Assembly: GCF_902499335.1 (NCBI RefSeq)
Contig: NZ_CABVQK010000007.1
Span: forward strand, 186,001-250,000
Origin: Burkholderia lata
Lineage (GTDB): Bacteria > Pseudomonadota > Gammaproteobacteria > Burkholderiales > Burkholderiaceae
DNA length: 64,000 nt
Reading direction: 5' to 3'
Part shown: positions 17,131-26,845 of the stretch, one piece after another
Position numbering within the stretch: the first letter of the stretch is position 1
How the letters are laid out: each line of letters begins with the position of its first letter
Position numbers and translations under genes: made by a program
Notes under the pieces: generated by a model
Told to the model about the DNA's origin: nothing
The model's database searches: none
What the model saw: the letters and a program-made list of their open reading frames with translations, nothing else

Positions 17131-18484
17131 AGCGTTCGATTGCCTCGCGGACACCACGGCCCGCCGCACGCATCAACATGCAGGCCGCAAAGAAGCCGAA
17201 CGCCGCCACGCAGACGATCGACCACAGCAAGCCCTGGCTGAACGCGTGCAGACGATCCGACATGAAACCGATGAACACGGGGCTGCCGGACTGCACGACG
17301 ATCGACGTCAGGGCGCCAATCGCCGCCACGCGCGAGCGCAAGTGGGCAGGGCAGATGTTCTGCATGATGGTGGGAAACAGAACCATGCCTGCGACCATGC
17401 AGGCGAGCTGTGCGCCGAAGAGCGCGTAGACCGGCGTAAGCGAACCCACGGCCAGATAGAGGAACGATAGGCCACCGGCGACCAGCGCGCCACATTCACA
17501 GACACGCAGCGGCGCGAGCACGCCGAAGCGCGCTCTCATGCGGCCGGCAACGAGTCCGCTGAGCACGCAACCCGCGATACCACCGGCCATCGCCGCCACG
17601 CCCATGCCGCCGCCGGCTTCAGCCGGCGTAGCGCCGAAGGTTCGCACCGCCACGACCGGCATCCATGTCGCGACACCGCCGAACGACAAGTTGACCAGTC
17701 CGATGGCACCGAAGAACTTGGCCATCGTGACGGCTTCGCGCCGGAAGTAGACCGGTGCGGACGGCAGCGGCGCGGAAGTCCGGTGACGCGCTGCGGATGC
17801 TTCCGTGTCGCCGTGCTTTCCGGGTCGGATGAGCAGCACCAGCACGGCCAGCACGGGGGCAGGCAGCGCAACGGCAAAGAACGCGAGCCGCCACGGCGCC
17901 AGATCGGCGAGTCCGGCCGGCAACGCGCCGTGCACCTCGGCGATGCCGTGCATCAGTGCGCCGCCGAGCGCCATTCCCGCACCTGCGCCCAGCAGGTTGG
18001 CGAGCGCGAAGATCGCATTGGCGAGCACGCGCTGGCGGGCAGGGAAGAGGTCGGGAATCAGGCCGTAGATCACCGGCACCAGTCCGGCTTCGCCGATCCC
18101 CAGCCCGACGGTGGCGATGAACAACTGCCAGAAGTGGGTGGTCACGCCGCAGATCGCAGTGGCAGCGCTCCAGACGAGGACACACGCGACCAGCACCACA
18201 CGGCGATCCACGCGGTCGGCGACCCAGCCGATCGGCAACGAGGCCACGCCCGCGAACAGCGCGATGCCTGCGCCTTGCATCAGGCCGATCTGCGTGTCGG
18301 TCAGCCCGAAATCGTGGCGGATGGGCTCCGTCAGCAGGATCAGCATCTGACGGTCGACGAAGGCGAAGAACGCCACGATCACGAGAATCGCCAGGCCGAA
18401 CCACGCGAGTGGTCCGGCGGGTGAATCCGATGGCGGGCTTGGGGCCGCCACGGGGGCGAGCAAATCGGGGTTGGAGTCGAACAT
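17123..18484 (-). CDS. MFS transporter, probable inner-membrane importer of the peptide locus
   Basis: A 453-residue protein with a cytoplasmic N-terminus rich in Pro/Ser, then about 12 hydrophobic helices and MFS loop motifs (GWVADRVDRRVVL after TM2, a central hydrophilic loop around residues 205-235). The N-terminal half resembles the Spns/spinster-type branch. It lies between exbD and the dipeptide epimerase with overlapping stop/start, so it most likely carries the product delivered by the TonB receptor from periplasm to cytoplasm, where the hydrolases act. In mlr clusters MlrD fills this place. Direction of transport is inference. Confidence 0.85.
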   Translation of the reverse strand: MFDSNPDLLAPVAAPSPPSDSPAGPLAWFGLAILVIVAFFAFVDRQMLILLTEPIRHDFGLTDTQIGLMQGAGIALFAGVASLPIGWVADRVDRRVVLVACVLVWSAATAICGVTTHFWQLFIATVGLGIGEAGLVPVIYGLIPDLFPARQRVLANAIFALANLLGAGAGMALGGALMHGIAEVHGALPAGLADLAPWRLAFFAVALPAPVLAVLVLLIRPGKHGDTEASAARHRTSAPLPSAPVYFRREAVTMAKFFGAIGLVNLSFGGVATWMPVVAVRTFGATPAEAGGGMGVAAMAGGIAGCVLSGLVAGRMRARFGVLAPLRVCECGALVAGGLSFLYLAVGSLTPVYALFGAQLACMVAGMVLFPTIMQNICPAHLRSRVAAIGALTSIVVQSGSPVFIGFMSDRLHAFSQGLLWSIVCVAAFGFFAACMLMRAAGRGVREAIERYA

Positions 18485-18508
18485 GAGGGCTCCGTGATGA
18501 GAAGGCGA

Positions 18509-18937
18509 TTACTGCATGAATTGCTCGTTGCCCACGAGCCCGATGCGGTTCGCGCCGAGCCGCTGCGCGGACGCCATGACCATGGCGACGGCGCGGTAAG
18601 GCGCCGCCTTGTCGGGCCGCAAATGCAGTTCCGTCGGCGCGGGGTTGGCGGCGACGTCGTGCAAGCGCGTTTCCAGTTGCTCGCGCGAACCCAGCGTCTC
18701 GCCATTCCATGCGATGGTGCCGTCGGCTGCGATATCGATCTGCACCACCGGCGGTGTCTGCGGTTGCGACGGCGGCGTGCCGGTCGGCATGTCCAGCTTG
18801 ACCGCGTTCGTCTGGATGGGAATGGTGAGGATCAGCATGATGAGCAGGACCAGCATCACGTCGATGAGCGGTGTGGTGTTGATCTCGATCATCACGTCGG
18901 CTTCGTCGGCGTTGCCGGTGGGCATCGTCATAGCCAT
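18509..18937 (-). CDS. exbD: Biopolymer transport protein ExbD, second copy
   Basis: A 142-residue protein: short cytoplasmic tail, one TM helix (VMLVLLIMLILTIPIQ) preceded by the strongly conserved INTTPLIDVML motif with the proton-path Asp, and a periplasmic domain with the LHLRPD segment. ATG 18937 is preceded by AAGGAGA, so the longer open frame upstream is not used. It starts 28 bp after the stop of the ExbB-ExbD fusion. Together they would energise the TonB encoded upstream. Two non-identical ExbD chains in one system recall ExbD1/ExbD2 pairs of other bacteria. Confidence 0.9.
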   Translation of the reverse strand: MAMTMPTGNADEADVMIEINTTPLIDVMLVLLIMLILTIPIQTNAVKLDMPTGTPPSQPQTPPVVQIDIAADGTIAWNGETLGSREQLETRLHDVAANPAPTELHLRPDKAAPYRAVAMVMASAQRLGANRIGLVGNEQFMQ

Positions 18938-18965
18938 CTCGGGTCTCCTTGTCGGTATGGAGGGA

Positions 18966-20132
18966 TCATTGGCGCGGCGGCGGTTCGGTGATGAAGTCGA
19001 CCTTGACGATGCCCGCCCGCTGGCAGGCAAACACGACGCGGCCGATGGCGGCGTAGCGCGCGTCGAGATCGCCGCGGATGTGGACTTCGGGTTGCGGCGA
19101 CTGCACCGCGACCGCCTTGAGCTTCTCGACGAGCGTTGCCGCGTCGGGTACGCGCCGTTCGTCCCAGAACACGTCGCCTTCTTTCGTCACGGCGAGAATC
19201 ACGTTCTGCGGGGTCGTTTGCAGCGGCTGCACGGCCTCCTTGGGCAGCGTGACCGGCACGGTGTGCGATACCACCGGAATCGTGATGAGGAAGATGATCA
19301 GCAACACCAGCATCACGTCGACCAGTGGCGTCGTGTTGATGGACGACATGGTCTCGTCGTGCTCGGCGCCGTCGCGGGGGCCTACGGTCATGGCCGTGGT
19401 CGTACCGGTCAGGATGACGATGTGCAATTCCGTCGAAAACCCGCGCACGCGCTCCATCACCGCCTTGTTGCGGCGCACGAGCCAGTTGTAGCCGAGCACT
19501 GCGGGCACCGCGACAGCCAGGCCGATCGCGGTCATGATCAGCGCTTCGCCGACCGGCCCCGCGACCTTGTCGATGGAGGCCTGGCCTGCGATGCCGATGG
19601 CCGTCAGCGCGTGATAGATGCCCCACACCGTGCCGAACAGGCCAATGAACGGCGCGGTCGACCCGACGGTGCCGAGAAACGCGAGGCCGTCCTGCAGGCG
19701 GCTCGAGACGGACGTGGTCGCCCGCTCGATGGCCGCCGCCACCCAATCGTGGAGGTCGACCTGTTCGACCAGCGCGCCTTCGTGATGATCGAATGCCGCG
19801 AGACCTGCTTCGGCGATGAAGCGGAACGGACTGCCGGCGTCCAGTTTCTTCGTGCCTTCGCCGAGACTGCCCGCTTTCCAGAAACCCGTCTCTGCCGCCT
19901 TCGCGCGGCGCAGCACACGCGCTTGCTCGAGCAGTTTCGCAACGATGATGTACCAGCTGCCCATGGACATGACGACCAGAATGAGCAGCGTGCCTCGTGC
20001 GATGAAATCGCCGCCTTTCCAGAGCGCATCGAGGCCATAGGGATTCGTCACCGTATCGGTGGCGGCGTGGGCGGCGCTGGCCGCGAGGAACAGAGCCGTC
20101 ACCAGAGCGGCCTTGCGGGTACGGTTGATCAT
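18966..20132 (-). CDS. ExbB-ExbD fusion protein
   Basis: One uninterrupted frame of 388 residues. Residues 1-247 are a complete ExbB: signal-like N-terminus, TM1 (GTLLILVVMSMGSWYIIV), the GLFGTVWGIYHAL helix, and EALIMTAIGLAVAVPAVLGYN. From residue 248 (ATG 19391) a complete ExbD follows with INTTPLVDVMLVLL and the periplasmic VHIRGD segment. No stop or ribosome-binding site separates them, although ATGA at the junction would be a typical coupled stop/start in another frame. Either a true fusion or a one-base indel near the end of exbB explains this. It works with TonB (upstream) and ExbD (downstream) to drive the receptor at 9152. Confidence 0.85.
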   Translation of the reverse strand: MINRTRKAALVTALFLAASAAHAATDTVTNPYGLDALWKGGDFIARGTLLILVVMSMGSWYIIVAKLLEQARVLRRAKAAETGFWKAGSLGEGTKKLDAGSPFRFIAEAGLAAFDHHEGALVEQVDLHDWVAAAIERATTSVSSRLQDGLAFLGTVGSTAPFIGLFGTVWGIYHALTAIGIAGQASIDKVAGPVGEALIMTAIGLAVAVPAVLGYNWLVRRNKAVMERVRGFSTELHIVILTGTTTAMTVGPRDGAEHDETMSSINTTPLVDVMLVLLIIFLITIPVVSHTVPVTLPKEAVQPLQTTPQNVILAVTKEGDVFWDERRVPDAATLVEKLKAVAVQSPQPEVHIRGDLDARYAAIGRVVFACQRAGIVKVDFITEPPPRQ

Positions 20133-20188
20133 GAACGTCTCCTGAAATGCGTTGGCAGGTAGAAAAAGAACGGCTGTCGAGCGCAGCC

Positions 20189-20827
20189 TCAATCGAGCTT
20201 GAAAGAGAAGGGCACTTGCACGCGGACTTCCTCGCCCTGGGCGACGCAGTGGAACTGCCGCACTGCGTTTTCCGCGGCCCTGTCGAGAACGGGCGCGGCT
20301 GACTGGGTCACGCTCAGGTCCTTGACGTTGCCGTCGGTGCCGACCACGAACGTCACGACGACGTCGCCGGTCAGGTTGTCCTTGAGCGCTTCACGCGGAT
20401 AGCGAATGGCGGCGCGGACCTGCGTCGAGTTGGGACACACCACGCCGACGCTCGTCGACACCGGCGCGGCAGCGGCGGGCGGTGCCGGCGGCGCGACGGG
20501 GGCCGACGGCGCGGGCGTAGTCGACTGCGTGGTGATCGCGTTCTGCGACGGGGGCGCCGCGACGCGCACTTCCGGGGGCGGCACGAACGGCGGCGGTGGC
20601 GCGACGTGCTTCGGCGGCGGCGGTGCGATCTGCTTCGGCGGTGGTGGTGGAGGGGGCGGCGGCTTGATCTCTTCGATGATTCGCGTCTCGATCGGCTGAC
20701 GAATCACGTCCACGACTTTCGTCGCGAGACCGGTGAGCAATGCGTAGACGATCGCCGCGTGCAATCCGACCACGAAGGCGATGCCGCCAATGCGCCGGAC
20801 AGGTGGCTTGGGTTGTGCGTAGTTCAT
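20189..20827 (-). CDS. tonB: TonB energy-transducing protein
   Basis: A 212-residue protein with an N-terminal anchor helix (GGIAFVVGLHAAIVYALL), a Pro-rich periplasmic spacer with long proline runs and PPP-K repeats (about 55-130), and a C-terminal TonB domain (RYPREALKDNLTGDVVVTFVVGTDGNVKD ... FHCVAQG, split here by me), ending in FSFKLD. It opens a six-gene minus-strand unit that ends with the second DAP-like hydrolase. Its promoter carries the shared palindrome, so TonB, its motor and the catabolic enzymes are controlled together, which is unusual for the housekeeping role of TonB. Confidence 0.93.
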   Translation of the reverse strand: MNYAQPKPPVRRIGGIAFVVGLHAAIVYALLTGLATKVVDVIRQPIETRIIEEIKPPPPPPPPPKQIAPPPPKHVAPPPPFVPPPEVRVAAPPSQNAITTQSTTPAPSAPVAPPAPPAAAAPVSTSVGVVCPNSTQVRAAIRYPREALKDNLTGDVVVTFVVGTDGNVKDLSVTQSAAPVLDRAAENAVRQFHCVAQGEEVRVQVPFSFKLD

Positions 20828-20865
20828 GTCCCGCGTGTCTCCTGCCTCGATATGACCTGGGAGCC

Positions 20866-20923
20866 ACGTTAAGACCCGGGCATTTCTGTTTCATATCGGC
20901 TTTGTATCCGCGCTGACACAAAG
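20866..20923 (-). promoter_or_regulatory. tonB-operon promoter with TGTATC-N6-GACACA palindrome
   Basis: CTTTGTATC (20900-20908) and GACACAAAG (20915-20923) form a palindrome with one mismatch and the same 6-bp spacer as the receptor site. On the minus strand it is followed by ATGAAACAGAAAT and CTTAACGT (ending at 20866), aligned without gaps to the receptor promoter (27/37). It is 38 bp from the tonB ATG. The rest of the 374-bp gap to the response regulator holds no gene. Confidence 0.75.
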
Positions 20924-21111
20924 GCTTTCCGGTTGGGCAAGGTTGCGGCAGGAGGCGCGAAGCGAGGCGGGGCGGCGAAGGCGGACGATGTTCAGCGACG
21001 TCTCTTCGGGAAAACACCGGGCGGGTTATCCATGATGCGAATGCTCATCAGGCGTCCCGATTTCTTCGGATGACCTTGCGGGGCAAGGTGCGGGGGCAAT
21101 TATTTCAAGGC

Positions 21112-21155
21112 TGCAATAATTCGTGCAAAAAGCCCTTATATTGGCGGGCAATAAT
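21112..21155 (+). promoter_or_regulatory. Response-regulator promoter module matching the kinase promoter
   Basis: TGCAATAA (21112-21119), -10-like TATATT (21137-21142) and GGCAATAA (21147-21154) reproduce the order and spacing at 11719-11762. The second repeat overlaps an ATG at 21154, which makes that ATG an unlikely start and favours the GTG at 21202. Confidence 0.6.
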
Positions 21156-21201
21156 GAGTGTGGGGCACATCACACCGCCGCAACATCGGAGACAAGACGC
21201 C

Positions 21202-21912
21202 GTGAACAAAGCGATTCGTATTCTCGTCGTCGACGACGACTCGCAGATTCGCAGCCTGTTGTGCGACTGCCTTGCAGACTTCGGCATGACGACCGCGCAA
21301 GCCGGCACAGGCGCGGAAATGCATCTCGCGCTCGGGGAGGGCGGCTTCGATCTCGTGGTGCTCGACCTGATGCTGCCGGACGACGACGGCCTCAATCTCT
21401 GCCGCGAGATTCGCGCGACGTCGGAGATCCCATTGATCATCCTGACCGCGCGCGGCGAGATGACCGACCGGATCGTCGGGCTGGAACTGGGCGCCGACGA
21501 CTATATCGTCAAGCCGTTCGAGCCGCGTGAACTGGTCGCGCGCATCCAGACGATCCTGCGTCGCGTGCGTGCGCAAACGCAAGGCCGCACGAGGGCGCAG
21601 GAGGAAAGCCGCTTCGCCGGATGGCGGCTTCACCAGATCGGCCGCCACCTGATTGCCGCCGACAACACGGTCATTCCGTTGTCGAACGCGGAATTTCGCC
21701 TGCTCAATGCGTTCCTCGCCGCGCCGGGGCGAGTGTTGAGCCGCGAATACTTGATGGATACCGCGCGCGGCAAGTCGATCGACACGTTCGATCGCAGCAT
21801 CGACGTGCAGATATCACGCCTGCGTCACAAGTTGCGTGAGGACATCAAGGAGCCGCGCCTGATTCGCACGATTCGCGGGGAAGGCTACATGCTCGATGTC
21901 GGTCATCGTTAG
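21202..21912 (+). CDS. OmpR-family response regulator
   Basis: A 236-residue two-domain regulator. Receiver domain: acidic pair D11/D12, phospho-acceptor D55 (VVLDLMLPDDDG), T82 and K104 (DYIVKPFEP). Winged-helix DNA-binding domain about 140-232 (LSNAEFRLLNAFLAAPG, RSIDVQISRLRHKL, IRTIRGEGYML). The start is taken as GTG 21202, with GGAGAC 8-13 bp before it; ATG 21154 would lie at the predicted transcription start. It is separated from its likely kinase by the whole peptide locus and is the best candidate to bind the three TGTATC-N6-GATACA promoters, although OmpR-type proteins more often bind direct repeats. Confidence 0.92.
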   Translation: MNKAIRILVVDDDSQIRSLLCDCLADFGMTTAQAGTGAEMHLALGEGGFDLVVLDLMLPDDDGLNLCREIRATSEIPLIILTARGEMTDRIVGLELGADDYIVKPFEPRELVARIQTILRRVRAQTQGRTRAQEESRFAGWRLHQIGRHLIAADNTVIPLSNAEFRLLNAFLAAPGRVLSREYLMDTARGKSIDTFDRSIDVQISRLRHKLREDIKEPRLIRTIRGEGYMLDVGHR

Positions 21913-22025
21913 GTATGCGTTCTGTTCAGCGCAGCCGTTCGTTGGCATGCGATGCTGCACCGAATCCGCGCGCTGCCCGGATGGACTGCCGTGCGATTCG
22001 GCGACGATCGAAAACCCGCAGAAAA

Positions 22026-23000
22026 TCAGTCGCTCGCGGGCTTCCTGCTTTTGCGGCGTTGCGCTGGCTGCGATGCCGCTCGATTGGCATCGGGCGATTG
22101 AATCCGCACCATGTCGATCAGCGCCCGCAGCCCGCCCGAAACGTGGCGATGACCGGGGTAATACAGGCACAGCCCCGGCATGACCGGACACCAGTCGGCC
22201 AACACGCGTTCGAGACGCCCGTCGGCCAGCGCATCGCGGACGAGATGGTCGGGCACGAATGCGATCCCGATCCCGTCGATCGCGGCGTCGACCATCAACG
22301 GCTGGTCGGTCAGCGTGAGCGGGCCGCTGACGTTCACCGTTTCGACGACACCGCGGCGCTCGAACTCCCAGCGGTAGATCGCACCGCTGTCGAAGCGGAA
22401 GCGGATGCAGTCGTGTCGGTCCAGATCCTGCGGCGCGTCGGGTCGGCCGCGCGCGGCGAAATAGGCCGGCGACGCGACGGCGGCGAATCGCACCGGATCG
22501 GACACGCGCACCGCGATCATGTTCTGCGGCACCGCTTCGGCCAGGCGGATTCCCGCGTCGAATCCGCCGGCAACGATGTCGCCGAGCTTGCCGTCCGTCA
22601 CGATATCGAGGTGGACTTGCGGGTAGTCGCGCAGGAAGCGCGCGAGCACCGGTTTCAGCACGAGGTGGATCGCCCCTTCGCTGGCGTTGATGCGCACGGT
22701 GCCGCTGGGTGTGTCGCGCATCCCGTCGACCGCGAGCATCGCTTCCGCCACCGACGAGATCGCCGGGCGGAGCTTGTCGACGAGCCGTTCGCCGGCGTCC
22801 GTCAGCGACACGCTGCGCGTGGTGCGATTGAACAGGCGTACCCCCAGGCGCTGCTCGAGACTCTTGATCGAATGACTGATCGCCGACGGCGTGACGTCGA
22901 GCTCGACCGATGCCGTGCGGAAGCTGAGATGCGTCGCCGCGGCGAGGAACACGTTGAGCGAGAAGAGATCGCCGCTTTTCAATTGATGAGCTGATTTCAT
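22026..23000 (-). CDS. LysR-family transcriptional regulator
   Basis: A 324-residue regulator with N-terminal winged HTH (residues ~12-70, FRTASVELDVTPSAISHSIKSLEQRLG) and a substrate-binding domain. It ends in a basic tail (RRKSRKPASD). ATG 23000 is chosen because the HTH starts about 15 residues later; the longer frame overlaps the divergent alcohol dehydrogenase. It faces the zinc alcohol dehydrogenase gene across 84 bp and probably controls it. The effector is unknown. Confidence 0.9.
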   Translation of the reverse strand: MKSAHQLKSGDLFSLNVFLAAATHLSFRTASVELDVTPSAISHSIKSLEQRLGVRLFNRTTRSVSLTDAGERLVDKLRPAISSVAEAMLAVDGMRDTPSGTVRINASEGAIHLVLKPVLARFLRDYPQVHLDIVTDGKLGDIVAGGFDAGIRLAEAVPQNMIAVRVSDPVRFAAVASPAYFAARGRPDAPQDLDRHDCIRFRFDSGAIYRWEFERRGVVETVNVSGPLTLTDQPLMVDAAIDGIGIAFVPDHLVRDALADGRLERVLADWCPVMPGLCLYYPGHRHVSGGLRALIDMVRIQSPDANRAASQPAQRRKSRKPASD

Positions 23001-23084
23001 CGTGACGTAAAGATTGGCGAGATTGTCATGATAATGCGCCTTTTCTAGACTAGGCCCTGCGTTCGGTTGAACAAGGAGCAGGCA

Positions 23085-24116
23085 ATGAAGATGAAGGCGA
23101 TCGTGATGACGGGGGCCAACCGGCCCTGGGAAGTGCGGGAAGTGCCGGTGCCGGAAGCCGGTCCGGGGCAGGTGCTGGTGAAGGTGCACGCGTCCGGGAT
23201 GTGCTACACGGACGTGTGGGCCACCCAGGGCTACGGCGGGGACATCTACCCGCAGACACCGGGCCACGAGGTGGTCGGCGAAATCGTCGAAGTGGGCGCG
23301 GGCGTGCATGCGCGCCGGGTGGGCGACCGGATCGGCACGACGTGGGTGCAGTCCGCATGCGGGCGCTGCCCGTACTGTCGCGAGCATCGTCCGCTATCCG
23401 GCCAGACGGCCGTGAACTGCGATGCGCCGCGGACCACCGGGTTCGCATCGCAGGGCGGGCATGCGGAGTACATCGCCGTCGCGGCCGAGGGCACGGTGCT
23501 GCTGCCCGACGCTCTGGCGTATGTCGATGCCGCGCCGATGATGTGCGCGGGCTACACGACATGGAGCGGCTTGCGCGATGCGGCGCCGCAACCACACGAG
23601 AAGGTGGCCGTGCTCGGCATCGGCGGATTGGGGCACGTGGCGCTGCAACTGTCGCGCGCGTGCGGCTTCGAGACCATCGCGATCACGCATTCGGCCGACA
23701 AGCGCGACCTCGCGATCGGCCTGGGCGCGGACCGGGTCGTCGAAAACGGCGCGGAGCTTCGCGACCTGGGCGGCGCGGATGTCCTGCTGGTCACGACCAA
23801 CGAGTTCAGTACTGCAGAGGAAGCGATGACGGGCGTGCGGGTCGACGGCCGGGTGATCCTCTGCGGGCTCGACTTCAGCAAGCCGTTCTCGATCGCGTCG
23901 CAGCGCAAGCCGTTCCACATGATGCGCCAGCAGGTCATCGGCTCCACGCATGGTGGCTTGCGCTACCTGAGCGAAGTGCTGGATCTCGCCGCCAGAGGCA
24001 AGGTCAAGCCGATCGTCGAGACGTTCTCGCTGGACCAGGCGACGGAAGCCTATGACCGCCTCGCGTCCGGGAAGATGCGCTTTCGCGGCGTCTTCACGCC
24101 TGCACAAAGCCACTGA
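23085..24116 (+). CDS. Zinc-dependent alcohol dehydrogenase (MDR family)
   Basis: A 343-residue medium-chain dehydrogenase starting at ATG 23085 after AAGGAG. The catalytic zinc region (SGMCYTDVWATQGYGG, then GHEVVGEIVEVG) and structural zinc cysteines (CGRCPYC ... C) are present, and the NAD-binding site is GIGGLGHVALQ. It should oxidise an alcohol or reduce an aldehyde with NAD(P). It stands alone, divergent from a LysR gene and followed by a strong hairpin at 24128. The substrate is not determinable; AdhP-like ethanol dehydrogenases are among close families. Confidence 0.88.
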   Translation: MKMKAIVMTGANRPWEVREVPVPEAGPGQVLVKVHASGMCYTDVWATQGYGGDIYPQTPGHEVVGEIVEVGAGVHARRVGDRIGTTWVQSACGRCPYCREHRPLSGQTAVNCDAPRTTGFASQGGHAEYIAVAAEGTVLLPDALAYVDAAPMMCAGYTTWSGLRDAAPQPHEKVAVLGIGGLGHVALQLSRACGFETIAITHSADKRDLAIGLGADRVVENGAELRDLGGADVLLVTTNEFSTAEEAMTGVRVDGRVILCGLDFSKPFSIASQRKPFHMMRQQVIGSTHGGLRYLSEVLDLAARGKVKPIVETFSLDQATEAYDRLASGKMRFRGVFTPAQSH

Positions 24117-25801
<1,685 letters not shown>

Positions 25802-25803
25802 TC

Positions 25804-26844
25804 ATGGCGCAACAAGAGACAGGCACGGCAACGCAGCCGATGACGATGATCCAGGCGCTGCGCTCGGCGATGGACGTGATGCTCGGGCGCGACAGCGACG
25901 TGGTCGTGTTCGGGCAGGACGTCGGCTATTTCGGCGGCGTGTTCCGTTGTACGGAAGGACTGCAGAACAAATACGGCAAGTCGCGCGTGTTCGATGCGCC
26001 GATCTCCGAAAGCGGGATCGTCGGCGCGGCGGTGGGGATGGGCGCATACGGGCTGCGCCCGGTGTGCGAGATCCAGTTCGCCGATTATTTCTACCCGGCA
26101 TCCGACCAGATCGTGTCGGAAGGCGCGCGACTGCGCTATCGCTCGGCGGGCCAGTTCATCGCGCCGATGACGATCCGCATGCCCTGCGGCGGCGGCATCT
26201 ACGGTGGCCAGACGCACAGCCAGAGCCCGGAGGCGATGTTCACGCAGGTGTGCGGGCTGCGCACGGTGATGCCGTCGAATCCGTACGACGCGAAAGGGCT
26301 CTTGATCGCATCGATCGAGAACGACGATCCGGTGATCTTCCTCGAGCCGAAACGGCTGTACAACGGGCCGTTCGACGGCCATCACGACCGGCCGGTCACG
26401 TCGTGGCTCAAGCATCCGGCAAGCGCGGTGCCCGAGGGCTACTACACGGTGCCGCTCGATACGGCCGCCGTGGTGCGGCCCGGCAACGACGTGACGGTGC
26501 TGACCTACGGCACGACGGTGCACGTGTCGCTCGCCGCGGCCGAGGAGACGGGCATCGATGCGGAGGTGATCGACCTGCGCACGCTGTGGCCGCTCGACCT
26601 CGACACGATCGTCGCGTCGGTGCGCAAGACCGGGCGCTGCGTCGTGGTGCACGAGGCGACGCGCACCTGCGGCTACGGTGCGGAACTGGTGTCGCTGGTC
26701 CAGGAACATTGCTTCTACCACCTCGAAGCGCCGGTCGAGCGCACGACGGGCTGGGATACGCCATATCCGCATGCGCAGGAATGGGCGTACTTTCCGGGCC
26801 CGGCCCGGGTCGGTGAAGCGTTGCGACGCGTGATGGAGGCGTGA
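25804..26844 (+). CDS. bkdA2: Branched-chain 2-oxoacid dehydrogenase E1 beta subunit
   Basis: A 346-residue transketolase-type subunit (pyrimidine-binding domain, then C-terminal transketolase domain). Motifs VFGQDVGYFGGVFRCTEGL, PISESGIVGAAVGMGAYG and the C-terminal VIDLRTLWPLD are typical of E1 beta. It pairs with BkdA1 to form the alpha2-beta2 decarboxylase. Spacing is 2 bp to the gene before and 1 bp to the E2 gene, so the operon is translationally coupled. Confidence 0.95.
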   Translation: MAQQETGTATQPMTMIQALRSAMDVMLGRDSDVVVFGQDVGYFGGVFRCTEGLQNKYGKSRVFDAPISESGIVGAAVGMGAYGLRPVCEIQFADYFYPASDQIVSEGARLRYRSAGQFIAPMTIRMPCGGGIYGGQTHSQSPEAMFTQVCGLRTVMPSNPYDAKGLLIASIENDDPVIFLEPKRLYNGPFDGHHDRPVTSWLKHPASAVPEGYYTVPLDTAAVVRPGNDVTVLTYGTTVHVSLAAAEETGIDAEVIDLRTLWPLDLDTIVASVRKTGRCVVVHEATRTCGYGAELVSLVQEHCFYHLEAPVERTTGWDTPYPHAQEWAYFPGPARVGEALRRVMEA

Positions 26845-26845
26845 G

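Noticed and set aside
21154..21156. ATG at 21154 as start of the response regulator
   Set aside because: It overlaps the GGCAATAA repeat at the predicted transcription start and lacks a ribosome-binding site; GTG 21202 has GGAGAC in front and begins right at the receiver domain.
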